The notes below the pieces were generated by a model. It did not search any database, was not told where the DNA came from, and saw nothing but the letters and a program-made list of their open reading frames with translations. Source: Parafrigoribacterium_A sp035571875 (GTDB taxonomy: Bacteria; Actinomycetota; Actinomycetes; Actinomycetales; Microbacteriaceae). Taken from it: a stretch of DNA of 64,000 bases. The stretch is from the NCBI GenBank assembly GCA_035571875.1, contig DATNBR010000041.1, positions 62,001-126,000 of the forward strand, in the 5' to 3' direction. Shown one piece after another: positions 1 to 8,825 of the stretch. Positions within the stretch are counted from its first letter, which is position 1. Every line of letters starts with the position of its first letter. A program made the position numbers and the translations under genes.

Positions 1-160
1 GGTCCGAGAGATCGGCGCCGGGAAGCTCAAACCCACCGGGGTTGTCAGCGTCGTCGACATCAACAACACCAGACATCTTGTCTGGAACGCGTTCCTTCAG
101 AGCCTCGATCGAATCAGAGTCGTCGTCGGTCTTACGGGGTGCGTCGTAGTCGGTTGCCAT
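1..160 (-). CDS. DUF4193 family protein, N-terminal part (cut by the window edge)
   Basis: The reverse strand opens at an ATG at 158-160 and runs off the left edge of the window, giving about 53 residues. The peptide begins MATDYDAPRKTDDD and is rich in Asp and Glu, with the segment EALKERVPDKMSGVVD. This matches the start of the short acidic DUF4193 proteins found across Actinobacteria next to sepH; their function is unknown. It is divergent from sepH, and about 200 bases separate the two starts. A weak AT-rich stretch (TATAAG on the reverse strand, about 20 bases before the ATG) could be its -10 element. Confidence 0.75.
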   Translation of the reverse strand, partial: MATDYDAPRKTDDDSDSIEALKERVPDKMSGVVDVDDADNPGGFELPGADLSD

Positions 161-209
161 GCCCATCCACTTCTTATATTGGGTCAATAAATCTCAATCG
201 GCGGGCATA

Positions 210-239
210 GTTTGCATCATCTGATAGCGAATAGCAAAC
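210..239. repeat. Inverted repeat GTTTGC-n18-GCAAAC in a divergent promoter region
   Basis: Perfect 6-base arms, GTTTGC at 210-215 and GCAAAC at 234-239, lie between the divergently transcribed DUF4193 and sepH genes. The spacing of about 24 bases between arm starts would suit a dimeric regulator, but no known operator was recognised. The rest of the 161-364 gap shows no other structure I can name. Confidence 0.35.
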
Positions 240-364
240 CACTTGCCGATCTCGCTTAAGTAGTCGCCGTATCAACTTGCGGCACGCCCGGGTTATTCCC
301 GCCATTCGGCCCTTCGTCGTGACACTCTTGATGAGATTTATGACGGCCGGAGAGGCGATTCAGC

Positions 365-1438
365 ATGCAGGACTTGAGAGTCATCGGAGTGGAGAACGGC
401 GCACTCCTCGTGGCGTCCGACGACGGCACCCGATACCGTATCGCAATCGACGAGGTGCTGCAGTCGAAACTGCGTAAATCGATCCCGGATCCCGGTGCCG
501 GTCGTAAGCTCGCACCCAAGGAGATCCAGGCTCACATCCGATCCGGGATGTCCGCGCAGGATGTCGCGTCGATCACCGGTGTGCCGCTCGAATACATCCA
601 GAAGTTCGAGGGACCGGTCCTGGCCGAACGGGAGTTCGTCGTCGAGTCGGCTCTCGGAGTGCCCGTCCACACCGCTCTCGAGTCCGATCCGATGAGCCAG
701 GGAACGACGTTCGGCGCGGCGATCCGCGAACGGCTCTACGACCTCGGCGCGATCAATGAGCGCTGGGCGAGTTGGAAAGAGATCGGCGGCGGGTGGATCG
801 TCAAGCTCGCGTTCACCGCGGACCAGATAGACCACGATGCGCGCTGGCGCTACGACCCGAAGAAGGCCGCGCTCGCCCCGCTCAACAACGAGGCGATCAC
901 GCTCTCGCAGCAGGGCGAGCTGAGCGGAGCGCTCATTCCCCGGCTGCGCGCCGTGGGCGGCGAAGAACGAGTGCCGGATTCGACGCGCTTCGACAGCGGC
1001 GCGTTCTCACAGGACGAACTGACCGAGCAGGCCGGCGGCCCACGGGGTGAGATCACACCGTTCTCTCGCGCGGAGACATCATCGCCTGCTGTGTCGGCCG
1101 CGGCCATAAACCGGGAGCCAGCGGACGAAGCGGCCCGGTCGAACGAGACGGCCGACCTGCTCGAAGCACTGAGGCGCAGACGAGGCGAGCGCGAGACCGC
1201 GAATTTCGACGATGACCAGGCGACGAGCGTTCATCCCTCGGCCGGCGGCATCCGACTGATCGATGTTCCGCTCGAGGGCTACACCGATTCCGAACCGTCG
1301 GATGAGGACGATGACGATGTTCCCGGTCACACGGCACCCCAACCGGCGATGCTGCAGTCGCGGTCCCGCAAGGGCCGTGCCGCAATGCCCAGCTGGGACG
1401 ATATCGTCTTCGGTGCTCGGCCAGACGACGAGGCCTGA
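365..1438 (+). CDS. sepH: Septation protein SepH
   Basis: This 357-residue protein matches SepH (DUF3071), the actinobacterial cell-division factor that binds FtsZ and stimulates its assembly. The conserved N-terminal domain covers roughly residues 1-105 and contains MQDLRVIGVENGALLV at the start and a helix-turn-helix-like stretch near residues 55-80 (MSAQDVASITGVPLEYIQ). After about residue 180 the chain becomes low-complexity and charged, with an acidic run near residue 310 and a conserved-looking C-terminal tail (MPSWDDIVFG), as in other SepH proteins. The ATG at 365 gives the full N-terminal domain. Its neighbour on the left, DUF4193, is the usual companion in this phylum. Confidence 0.9.
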   Translation: MQDLRVIGVENGALLVASDDGTRYRIAIDEVLQSKLRKSIPDPGAGRKLAPKEIQAHIRSGMSAQDVASITGVPLEYIQKFEGPVLAEREFVVESALGVPVHTALESDPMSQGTTFGAAIRERLYDLGAINERWASWKEIGGGWIVKLAFTADQIDHDARWRYDPKKAALAPLNNEAITLSQQGELSGALIPRLRAVGGEERVPDSTRFDSGAFSQDELTEQAGGPRGEITPFSRAETSSPAVSAAAINREPADEAARSNETADLLEALRRRRGERETANFDDDQATSVHPSAGGIRLIDVPLEGYTDSEPSDEDDDDVPGHTAPQPAMLQSRSRKGRAAMPSWDDIVFGARPDDEA

Positions 1439-1465
1439 ACCCGCCTCAACCGAGCTTCGCTCTCG

Positions 1466-2605
1466 TTACTGCCTCCAGGCGCCCAGTCGCAACAACGGAA
1501 CCTCGGTTTCATCCTGCGACCACGAGCCGTGCTGACCGACCATCGATCGACCGGTGTGCGACTTGACGCGTGAGTCGTAGTAGGCGATCCGCTTTCTCGC
1601 CGCGACCAGTATGTCGCCGATGCGCGGCGCCACCTCGGGATCCACGGTGGGCCCGAACCATCCCGAGCTGATCGCTTCCTCGCGGTCGACAACCCAGGCC
1701 CGCGAGGCCTCCGAGGCCCGCCATCGCTCGAGGACGGTGGCGCGATGCGAGGCGGTGGCATCGGGCTCGAAGTGCAGTTGCAGGCAGCGCGGCTCGCCCG
1801 CGACGAAGCGCACGCCGTCGATCAGCCCCGGGTCGGTGTCGAAGAGCACGTGGGCGTTCGCAGGCACGTCAAGCACGCCGTGGTCGGCGGTCACCAGCAG
1901 TCCCTCATCACGCCGAAGCGACCGCGCAAACGTGGCGATCGCTCCGTCGATGAGCTCGAGCTCCTCTGTCCACTTCGAGGACTCCCCACCGTGAGAGTGC
2001 GCGATCTTGTCGAGTTCCGGGGCGTAGACGTAGACGATGCAGCGGTCGCTGTCATCGAGGATGCTCCTCGCCTCCGCCAGCCGCTCGGCCAGGGACCGCG
2101 CACCGTGGAACTCGGCGCCCCGAAGCACAGCGGCCGTGAATCCCGAGTCGCGGTAATGCTCCGCCGCGATCACGGCACTTCGGATTCCGAGATCGCCGGA
2201 GCGCTCGAAGACCGTTCGCGAGCGCTGCCAGCTAGCGGGATCGAGGCGATCGTCCCATCCGCTCAACTGATTGACCACGCGGTCATGCGCCGGGTCGAGG
2301 ACCGTATACCCCACGAGGCCGTGGACTCCCGGATGCTCGCCCGTTGTGATGGTAGCCAGTGACGCAGCGGTCGTCGTGGGGAATCCAGCGCCGGCGGTCG
2401 CGCGAGGTCCGAGCAGCGGCGCGAGGGTCCGCGCATGGCCGGCGCGAGCACGCAGCACTGCGGCACCGAGTCCATCGACCACGAGAACGACCGCCTTCGT
2501 CACCGGAGCGAGCGAGAGCGCGTTGGCTGCGGCGGTGACGGCACCGAGGCAACTTGGCAGAACGTCGGCAAGGCTAAACCGGTGTGATTTGGTGGCCGGT
2601 AGCAT
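1466..2605 (-). CDS. Alkaline phosphatase superfamily protein (nucleotide pyrophosphatase/phosphodiesterase-like)
   Basis: The protein has 379 residues. It shows the metal-site landmarks of the alkaline phosphatase/phosphodiesterase superfamily: VVDGLG near residue 44, the nucleophile region GFPTTTAAS near residues 75-82, ELDKIAHSHGG in the middle and TADHGVLD further on. It probably hydrolyses a phosphate mono- or diester; the substrate cannot be read from sequence. The reading frame stays open upstream into the opposite gene, but the ATG at 2603-2605 sits at the family-appropriate start, only 12 bases from the divergent parC start. There is no signal peptide, so it is likely cytoplasmic. 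It is convergent with sepH. Confidence 0.85.
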   Translation of the reverse strand: MLPATKSHRFSLADVLPSCLGAVTAAANALSLAPVTKAVVLVVDGLGAAVLRARAGHARTLAPLLGPRATAGAGFPTTTAASLATITTGEHPGVHGLVGYTVLDPAHDRVVNQLSGWDDRLDPASWQRSRTVFERSGDLGIRSAVIAAEHYRDSGFTAAVLRGAEFHGARSLAERLAEARSILDDSDRCIVYVYAPELDKIAHSHGGESSKWTEELELIDGAIATFARSLRRDEGLLVTADHGVLDVPANAHVLFDTDPGLIDGVRFVAGEPRCLQLHFEPDATASHRATVLERWRASEASRAWVVDREEAISSGWFGPTVDPEVAPRIGDILVAARKRIAYYDSRVKSHTGRSMVGQHGSWSQDETEVPLLRLGAWRQ

Positions 2606-2617
2606 GGTCGCAATCCT

Positions 2618-5089
2618 ATGACTACTCCCCAGCACCCCGCCCTTCCCGAACCGCTCGAGGACGCCGCAGGCGAACGCATCGACACGGTCGATGTCTCCTC
2701 GGAGATGGAAGACTCCTACCTCGAATACGCCTACTCGGTGATCTATTCGCGCGCCCTGCCAGACGCGCGCGACGGGCTCAAGCCCGTGCAGCGCCGCATC
2801 CTGTACATGATGACTGAAATGGGGCTGCGCCCCGATCGCGGCCACGTGAAGTCGGCCAGGGTCACCGGCGAGGTCATGGGCAAGCTGCACCCACACGGCG
2901 ACTCTTCGATCTATGACGCGATGGTGCGGCTCACCCAGGCGTTCATCATGCGCGTGCCACTCATCGACGGGCACGGCAACTTCGGCTCGCTCGACGACGG
3001 TGCGGCGGCCGCCCGCTATACCGAGGCACGGCTGGCCCCGGCCGCGATGGCCCTCACCGAGAACCTCGACGAGGATGTCGTCGACTTCGTACCGAACTAC
3101 GACAACCAACTCACCCAGCCTGACGTATTACCCGCGGCATTCCCCAACCTCCTGGTCAACGGCGCAAGCGGCATCGCCGTCGGTATGGCGACGAACATGC
3201 CGCCGCACAACCTCATCGAGGTCATCGGTGCAGCGCGCCACCTGATCGAGCATCCGAATGCCTCGCTCGACGACCTCATGGCCTACGTCCCGGGACCGGA
3301 CCTGCCCACGGGTGGAACCATCAGCGGGCTGGCCGGCATCCGCGATGCCTATGAGTCGGGCCGCGGTGCCTTCCGCACTCGAGCGCGCGTCTCGATCGAA
3401 CCGATCACCGCGCGCAAGACCGGCCTCGTGTTCACCGAGCTACCCTTCATGGTCGGGACCGAGAAGGTCATCGAGAAGATCAAGGATGGCGTCGGCTCCA
3501 AGAAGCTCAATGGCATCACGGATGTCACGGATCTCACCGACCGCAAACACGGCGTGCGCCTGGTCGTGGGCATCAAGACCGGTTTCAGCGCCGAGGCCGT
3601 GCTCGAGCAGCTCTACCGCTACACACCGCTGGAAGAGTCTTTCAACATAAACAATGTCGCCCTCGTCGACGGCAGGCCGAAGACCCTGGGCCTTCGCGAT
3701 TTGCTCCAGGTCTACGTCGACCACCGGATCTCGGTGGTCACCCGTCGCAGCAGATACCGCCTCGCGCGCAGGCAGGAGCGGCTGCACCTCGTTGAGGGCC
3801 TGCTCATCGCGATTCTCGACATCGACGAGGTCATCCAGGTCATCCGCAGCAGCGACGATTCAGAGCAGGCGCGCACGCGACTGCGCGAGGTCTTCGACCT
3901 CAGCGAACTGCAGGCGGAATACATCCTGGAGCTGCGACTGCGCCGGCTCACCAAATTCAGCCGTATCGAACTCGAGACCGAGCGCGACGAGTTGCGCGCG
4001 GAGATCGCGAAGCTCGAAGCACTCCTCGCGGAACCCGCGAGGCTGCGTCGTCTCGTGTCAGACGAGCTCGAGGAGGTCGCCGAACGATTCGGCACCCCGC
4101 GCCGCACACTGCTCACGGAGGCGCGGGCGTCGATCGCGACCGCATCTTCGTCATCGAGTAAGAAGGCCGCTCCCGTGCTCGAGATCGCGGACACGCCGTG
4201 CCGCGTGTACCTGTCGACGACGGGGCGCGCCATCCGCGTCGAGATAGCCGAGGATGACACCCCCACGGTGGCGAGGCGCCGCAGCAAGCACGATGCCATC
4301 CGCTCGAGCATCGACACGACCAGTCGCACCGAGATCGGCGCCGTCACCAATCGTGGTCGCCTGATCAGGTTCACCGCCGTGGATCTGCCCGCCGTGCCGA
4401 GCAACTCGATCCAGCTCGCCGCGGGCGCGCGCATTTCGGACTACCTGGCCATTGCAGACAAGAAGGAGCGCGTGCTCGGCTTCGTCTCGCTAGATTCAGA
4501 GCTGCCGATCGCACTCGGCACGGCACAGGGAGTGGTCAAGCGCGTCTCCCCCGGCTTCCCCTCGAAGCCCGAGTTCGACATCATCTCGCTCAAGCCCGGC
4601 GACGAAGTCGTGGGTGTGACCCAGGGTGGCGACGACGACGAGCTCGTCTTCGTGACCTCGGATGCGCAATTGCTCAGGTTCGGTGCGTCTTCGGTGCGAC
4701 CCCAGGGCGCCGCGGCCGGCGGAATGGCGGGAATCAAGCTCGGAACCACGGCATCCGTCATCTTCTTCGCTGCGGTCACGCCGGATCCCGAGACGGTCGT
4801 CGCGACGGTGTCGTCGTCCAGCGCGACGATCGCGGGTACCGATCCTGGCCGTGCGAAGGTCTCCAACCTGACGGAGTTCCCGCCCAAGGGTCGGGCAACC
4901 GGCGGAGTGCGCGCCCACGCGTTCCTGAAGGGTGAGGACGTGCTCACGCTCGCCTGGGTCGGCCCTGCGCCAGCCACCGCGGTGGGCGGCGACGGATCGA
5001 CGAGGCAGCTGCCCGATACCGGCGCGAAACGCGATGCCTCTGGCGCGCCGGTCGAATCCGTGATCGGATCGATCGGCCGTTCCGTCTAG
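2618..5089 (+). CDS. parC: DNA topoisomerase IV subunit A
   Basis: This is an 823-residue type IIA topoisomerase A subunit. The N-terminal breakage-reunion domain is clear: the quinolone-resistance region HPHGDSSIYD lies near residues 91-100 and the DNA-cleaving tyrosine is Y134 in AARYTEARL. A tower/coiled-coil region follows (about residues 330-480), then a C-terminal beta-pinwheel. The pinwheel lacks an obvious GyrA-box (QxxGGxG), which fits ParC better than GyrA. Together with the convergent B subunit on its right it forms the second type IIA enzyme (decatenation) that many Micrococcales carry besides gyrase. GyrA is the alternative, but gyrA normally sits beside gyrB near oriC in the same orientation. 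Confidence 0.85.
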   Translation: MTTPQHPALPEPLEDAAGERIDTVDVSSEMEDSYLEYAYSVIYSRALPDARDGLKPVQRRILYMMTEMGLRPDRGHVKSARVTGEVMGKLHPHGDSSIYDAMVRLTQAFIMRVPLIDGHGNFGSLDDGAAAARYTEARLAPAAMALTENLDEDVVDFVPNYDNQLTQPDVLPAAFPNLLVNGASGIAVGMATNMPPHNLIEVIGAARHLIEHPNASLDDLMAYVPGPDLPTGGTISGLAGIRDAYESGRGAFRTRARVSIEPITARKTGLVFTELPFMVGTEKVIEKIKDGVGSKKLNGITDVTDLTDRKHGVRLVVGIKTGFSAEAVLEQLYRYTPLEESFNINNVALVDGRPKTLGLRDLLQVYVDHRISVVTRRSRYRLARRQERLHLVEGLLIAILDIDEVIQVIRSSDDSEQARTRLREVFDLSELQAEYILELRLRRLTKFSRIELETERDELRAEIAKLEALLAEPARLRRLVSDELEEVAERFGTPRRTLLTEARASIATASSSSSKKAAPVLEIADTPCRVYLSTTGRAIRVEIAEDDTPTVARRRSKHDAIRSSIDTTSRTEIGAVTNRGRLIRFTAVDLPAVPSNSIQLAAGARISDYLAIADKKERVLGFVSLDSELPIALGTAQGVVKRVSPGFPSKPEFDIISLKPGDEVVGVTQGGDDDELVFVTSDAQLLRFGASSVRPQGAAAGGMAGIKLGTTASVIFFAAVTPDPETVVATVSSSSATIAGTDPGRAKVSNLTEFPPKGRATGGVRAHAFLKGEDVLTLAWVGPAPATAVGGDGSTRQLPDTGAKRDASGAPVESVIGSIGRSV

Positions 5090-5103
5090 ATCACGCGCCT
5101 AGA

Positions 5104-5167
5104 CCTCGATCCGGCTAGTCCTCGATCCGGCTAGTCCTCGATGCGGCTCGTCGCCGATCCATCTAGA
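5104..5167. repeat. Short tandem repeat, 16-base unit, between convergent parC and parE
   Basis: Two identical copies of cctcgatccggctagt (5104-5119, 5120-5135) are followed by a close third copy (5136-5151) and a degenerate fourth (5152-5167) that runs into the last codons of parE. The array fills the 73-base gap between the two convergent genes. It may come from slippage; no hairpin terminator is evident in it. Confidence 0.7.
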
Positions 5168-7256
5168 CGTCGATTCGTTCGCGGCTGAGGCCGTCGGAAC
5201 CCGCGACAATGAACTCCTTGCGCGGACCGACGTCGTTTCCCATGAGGAGCTCGAAGACCCTGTCGGCGCGCGCGGCGTCGTTGATCTGCACGCGTCTCAG
5301 GGTGCGGTGCCGTCGATCCATCGTCGTGGTCGCGAGCTGGTCGGCATCCATCTCACCGAGTCCCTTGTAGCGCTGGATAGGGTCCTGATAGCGCCGATTC
5401 GATCGCTTCAACCCCGCGAGCACCGCGGTGAGTTCGGCCTCGGAGTAGGTATAGATGGTCTCGTTCGGCTTGGTACCCGGGTTCATCACGATCACCCGGT
5501 GCAGTGGCGGCACGGCGGCGTAGATGCGGCCGTCCGCGATCATGTCGGGCATGTAGCGGAAGAACAGCGTGAGCAGCAGCGTACGGATATGCGCACCGTC
5601 GACATCCGCATCACTCATGATGATGACCTTGCCGTAGCGCGCCACGGACAGGTCGAAGCTGCGGCCCGAACCGGCCCCGATCACCTGGATGATCGACGCG
5701 CACTCTGCGTTCGAGAGCATGTCGGAGACGGAGGCCTTCTGAACGTTGAGGATCTTGCCACGAATGGGAAGCAATGCCTGGTACTCACTGTCGCGAGCGA
5801 GTTTCGCCGTGCCGAGCGCGGAGTCACCCTCGACGATGAACAGCTCACTGTTGGCGACATCGTTGCTTCGGCAGTCGACGAGCTTCGCGGGAAGAGAAGA
5901 GTTCTCGAGCGCGTTCTTGCGGCGCTGGGTCTCTTTGTGGGCACGAGCCGAGACCCGCGACTTCATCTCGGCGACGATCTTGTCGAGCACGAGTGACGCC
6001 TGCGTCTTGTCGTCACGTTTGCTCGAAGAGAAGCGCTCGCCCATGCTCTTGGCGACGACGTTCGCGACGATATTGCGCACGGCGGGCGTGCCCAGGATCT
6101 CCTTGGTCTGGCCCTCGAACTGCGGTTCCGGAAGCCGCACGGTGAGCACCGCGGTGAGCCCGGCGAGGATGTCGTCCTTCTCCAGCTTGTCGCTGCCCGC
6201 CTTGAGCCGGCGCGCGTTCTGCTCCACCTGCGCGCGCAGGAACTTGACCATTCCCTGTTCGAAGCCGGTCTGGTGAGTGCCACCCTTAGGGGTTGCGATG
6301 ATGTTGACATAGCTGCGGAAGACCGTGTCGTACCCGGTACCCCAGCGCAGCGCGATCTCGACCTGGCACTCGCGGCTGAGCTCGGTGGGCACCATCGCGC
6401 CGGAGTCCGAGAGCACGGGAACCGTCTCCGTGAAGGTGCCGGACCCGCTCATCTGCCAGGTGCTGGTGAGCGCGGTGTCGGGCGCAAGGAAGTCGACATA
6501 TTCGGAGATACCGCCGTCGAAACGGAAGGTCTCGTGCGTGGGCTCTTCCGGCCGATTGTCGGCGATATCGATCGCGAGTCCGCGCACGAGGAATGCCGTC
6601 TGGCGAACGCGTGCCGTCAGCTCATCCGTCTGGAAGGTGGCACCACGCGTGAAGATCTGCGGGTCGGCCCAGTAGCGCACCCTGGTGCCGGTGGCGCCCT
6701 TGGCGACCTTGCCGACCACACGAAGTTCGCTACGCTTCTCGAACGGCGTGAACGGCGCATCCGGTCGTGGCTCCCCCTCGTCTGCGAAGATTCCGGGCTC
6801 GCCACGGTGGAACGACATCGCCCAGGTCTTTCCGTCGCGGTCGACCTCGACATCCAGGCGCTCCGAGAGCGCGTTGACGACCGACGCGCCCACACCGTGC
6901 AGTCCGCCGGAAGCCGCGTAAGAACCGCTGCCGAACTTGCCGCCGGCGTGCAGCTTGGTGAAGACGACTTCGACGCCGGAGAGCCCGGTCTTGGGTTCGA
7001 TATCGACGGGGATGCCTCGCGCTCGGTCGCGCACCTCCACGCTGCTATCGGCGTGCAGCACGACGCTGATCTCGCTGCCGTAACCGCCGAGTGCCTCGTC
7101 GACCGAGTTGTCGATGATCTCCCACAGGCAGTGCATGAGGCCGCGCGAGTCGGTCGATCCGATATACATACCAGGGCGCTTGCGTACGGCTTCCAGGCCT
7201 TCGAGTACCGAGAGATGTCTGGCCGAATAGTCCGAGCTGGCCACTGCTGTCTCCAT
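5163..7256 (-). CDS. parE: DNA topoisomerase IV subunit B
   Basis: The 697-residue protein is a type IIA topoisomerase B subunit. The GHKL ATPase domain is at the N-terminus (RKRPGMYIGSTDSRGL near residue 25, EIIDNSVDEALGGY near 47, and the glycine-rich ATP lid GGLHGVGASVVNALS near 118-132). It continues into the transducer and a TOPRIM domain (ELFIVEGDSALGTAK, then MSDADVDGAHIRTLLL), and ends with IDV. It supplies ATPase function to ParC. The pair is encoded convergently rather than as an operon, so they must be controlled from separate promoters. Confidence 0.88.
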   Translation of the reverse strand: METAVASSDYSARHLSVLEGLEAVRKRPGMYIGSTDSRGLMHCLWEIIDNSVDEALGGYGSEISVVLHADSSVEVRDRARGIPVDIEPKTGLSGVEVVFTKLHAGGKFGSGSYAASGGLHGVGASVVNALSERLDVEVDRDGKTWAMSFHRGEPGIFADEGEPRPDAPFTPFEKRSELRVVGKVAKGATGTRVRYWADPQIFTRGATFQTDELTARVRQTAFLVRGLAIDIADNRPEEPTHETFRFDGGISEYVDFLAPDTALTSTWQMSGSGTFTETVPVLSDSGAMVPTELSRECQVEIALRWGTGYDTVFRSYVNIIATPKGGTHQTGFEQGMVKFLRAQVEQNARRLKAGSDKLEKDDILAGLTAVLTVRLPEPQFEGQTKEILGTPAVRNIVANVVAKSMGERFSSSKRDDKTQASLVLDKIVAEMKSRVSARAHKETQRRKNALENSSLPAKLVDCRSNDVANSELFIVEGDSALGTAKLARDSEYQALLPIRGKILNVQKASVSDMLSNAECASIIQVIGAGSGRSFDLSVARYGKVIIMSDADVDGAHIRTLLLTLFFRYMPDMIADGRIYAAVPPLHRVIVMNPGTKPNETIYTYSEAELTAVLAGLKRSNRRYQDPIQRYKGLGEMDADQLATTTMDRRHRTLRRVQINDAARADRVFELLMGNDVGPRKEFIVAGSDGLSRERIDV

Positions 7257-7420
7257 TCGTGTGCCCTCGTATCGTGGTGCGAAAGTGCTGTGACGAGGGC
7301 CGCGCTCCAGCCTAACGATGGCGCACGCGCGTCAGGCACTTCGACACTCCTGCGACGGAACCGTACGCGTTCAGCGAAATACGCGCCATTTGCCAGCACC
7401 GCGGGTCGCGGGCATGTTTG

Positions 7421-7426
7421 TATAGA
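7421..7426 (+). promoter_or_regulatory. Possible -10 element (TATAGA) of the DUF7455 gene
   Basis: TATAGA at 7421-7426 lies about 40 bases before the DUF7455 start, inside the 211-base divergent gap with parE. No convincing -35 hexamer sits at the standard distance, so this is a weak call. The start itself is preceded by the ribosome-binding sequence agggagcagcgg. Confidence 0.35.
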
Positions 7427-7467
7427 GACATCGCGAAAGCACCACCACGAACCGTAGGGAGCAGCGG

Positions 7468-7698
7468 ATGTCTCAGATCGCACCAGGAACGACAGCGGTC
7501 GATACCCGGCCGCACGAGTTGACGGCCGCCGATCGCTGCGACAGCTGCGGCGCACAGGCGTATATTCGAGTGTCCATCGGCAGCAGTGAACTGCTCTTCT
7601 GCGCCCACCACGGCAAGAAGTACCAGGAGAAGCTGTCCGCGCTCGCAACGGAGTGGCACGACGAATCCAGTCGCCTGCTCGAGAAGAACCAGGCCTAG
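7468..7698 (+). CDS. Small DUF7455 zinc-binding protein
   Basis: A 76-residue protein matches the short actinobacterial DUF7455 family of unknown function. It carries a C-x2-C...C-x2-H pattern, C24 and C27 in RCDSCGAQAY and C45 and H48 in FCAHHGKKY, typical of one bound zinc ion. The start ATG has a good ribosome-binding site. A 17-base-pair hairpin terminator follows, so it is probably a single-gene transcript. In other Actinobacteria such genes often lie near sigma factor or topoisomerase genes, as here. Confidence 0.8.
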   Translation: MSQIAPGTTAVDTRPHELTAADRCDSCGAQAYIRVSIGSSELLFCAHHGKKYQEKLSALATEWHDESSRLLEKNQA

Positions 7699-7715
7699 AG
7701 CCACCGACGACCTTC

Positions 7716-7753
7716 GACCAGGGCCCGCCATCGCATGATGGCGGGCCCTGGTC
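7716..7753. terminator. Bidirectional hairpin terminator between the DUF7455 gene and alrA
   Basis: Perfect 17-base-pair inverted repeat gaccagggcccgccatc / gatggcgggccctggtc with a 4-base loop (gcat). It lies between two convergent genes and can serve both strands. No clean U-tract follows, as is common in high-GC actinobacteria. Confidence 0.8.
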
Positions 7754-7769
7754 TGTCTGGGGCTCCTCC

Positions 7770-8825
7770 TCAGGCCGAATAGCACCGCGGAATCGCAGCG
7801 ACGAGCCGCGTCACGACCTCTTCGCCGATCGTGCCGGTGGCATCAGCCCACTGCTGCAGCGTCCATTCGCCGCGCGTGCCTGGACCGAACAACACGACCT
7901 CGGCACCGCCGTCGACAGAGCCTGCCAGGATCATTCGGTCGCGCTCGACTCTGGTGATGCCGACGAGCCTGCCAGCGACGGAGACCTGCACGTTCCCTGC
8001 TGCAAGGCTGGAGATACCGTCGCCGAAGCCTAGCGGCACGATGGTCGCGCCCCCCGCATCCGCAATGGTCGTACTCGACAGCGTCATGACAGGTTCGAGT
8101 CCCAGGGCGCTGGGGCTCACGCCATCTCCTGGCGAGATGCCGTAGCCGAAGGCGCCGAAGCGTACGAGATCGAAGCGGCTGTCGCTCCTGGCAAGGCCGG
8201 CGGCACTGGCCGCGAGGTGCCGCAGCGAGAACCGTGCACCGAGCGCCTCCGCCTCGCGAATGGCTGTCTCGAACCGCGAGATCGCCGCGCTGTCTTCCCG
8301 GAAGGATGCCTCGGCGATGTGCGTCCAGACTCCGAAGACCTCTGCGAGACCCTCGCTCTGCAACTCGAGGGCGCGACGCACCACAGCGGGCCAGTCCGCG
8401 GGGAGAGCGCCGTTGCGATGAAGCCCCGTGTCGATCTTCAGGTGCACGCGCACCGCTGTCGTCGCTCGCGCATCGGCAATCTGGTCCAGCTGGGCAAGCG
8501 TGGACACCCCCAGATCGATGCCCGCCTCAATGACCGGGCGGTAGTCCTCGTCTGGCGCGAGGTGCCAGGCAAAGATCCGTGCCTCGCGGCCGATTCCGGC
8601 CTCTCTCAACCGCACAGCGGTCCCCGTGTCGAGGGCACCGAGCCAGCCCACGCCAGCGCTCACGGCGGTTCTCGCAATCGGCACGAGGCCATGTCCGTAG
8701 GCATCCGCTTTCACGACCGCCATCACTTGGGATGGCCGCACGCTGTCAACGAGAAGCGCGAGGTTGCGCCGGTAGGCGGCGAGATCTATCGCGACTCGCG
8801 CGCGAGCTTCCGGTATGGGAGTCAT
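7770..8825 (-). CDS. Alanine racemase-like protein with PLP lysine but no catalytic-tyrosine loop (AlrA)
   Basis: This 351-residue protein has the alanine racemase fold: an N-terminal PLP-binding TIM barrel and a C-terminal beta domain. The PLP-side residues are all present: K39 and Y43 in VVKADAYGHG, K130 and R137 in LKIDTGLHRNG, H169, S207, R222 in DLVRFG, and the C-terminal Y349 (PRCY). What is missing is the partner-side set. The segment that should carry the base VSYGxTY is shortened by about 19 residues between MTLSSTT (247-253) and PLGFGDG (262-268), so no equivalent of Tyr265 exists, and the Met-Asp pair of family GRVxMD is replaced (ITRVERD). It overlaps the next racemase-like gene by 4 bases (ATGA). 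See the heterodimer finding. It may act on alanine or another amino acid. Confidence 0.85.
   Translation of the reverse strand: MTPIPEARARVAIDLAAYRRNLALLVDSVRPSQVMAVVKADAYGHGLVPIARTAVSAGVGWLGALDTGTAVRLREAGIGREARIFAWHLAPDEDYRPVIEAGIDLGVSTLAQLDQIADARATTAVRVHLKIDTGLHRNGALPADWPAVVRRALELQSEGLAEVFGVWTHIAEASFREDSAAISRFETAIREAEALGARFSLRHLAASAAGLARSDSRFDLVRFGAFGYGISPGDGVSPSALGLEPVMTLSSTTIADAGGATIVPLGFGDGISSLAAGNVQVSVAGRLVGITRVERDRMILAGSVDGGAEVVLFGPGTRGEWTLQQWADATGTIGEEVVTRLVAAIPRCYSA

Noticed and set aside
2606..3109. N-terminal extension of the phosphodiesterase-like ORF
   Set aside because: It is antisense to parC and has no family similarity; the ATG at 2603-2605 fits the family start.
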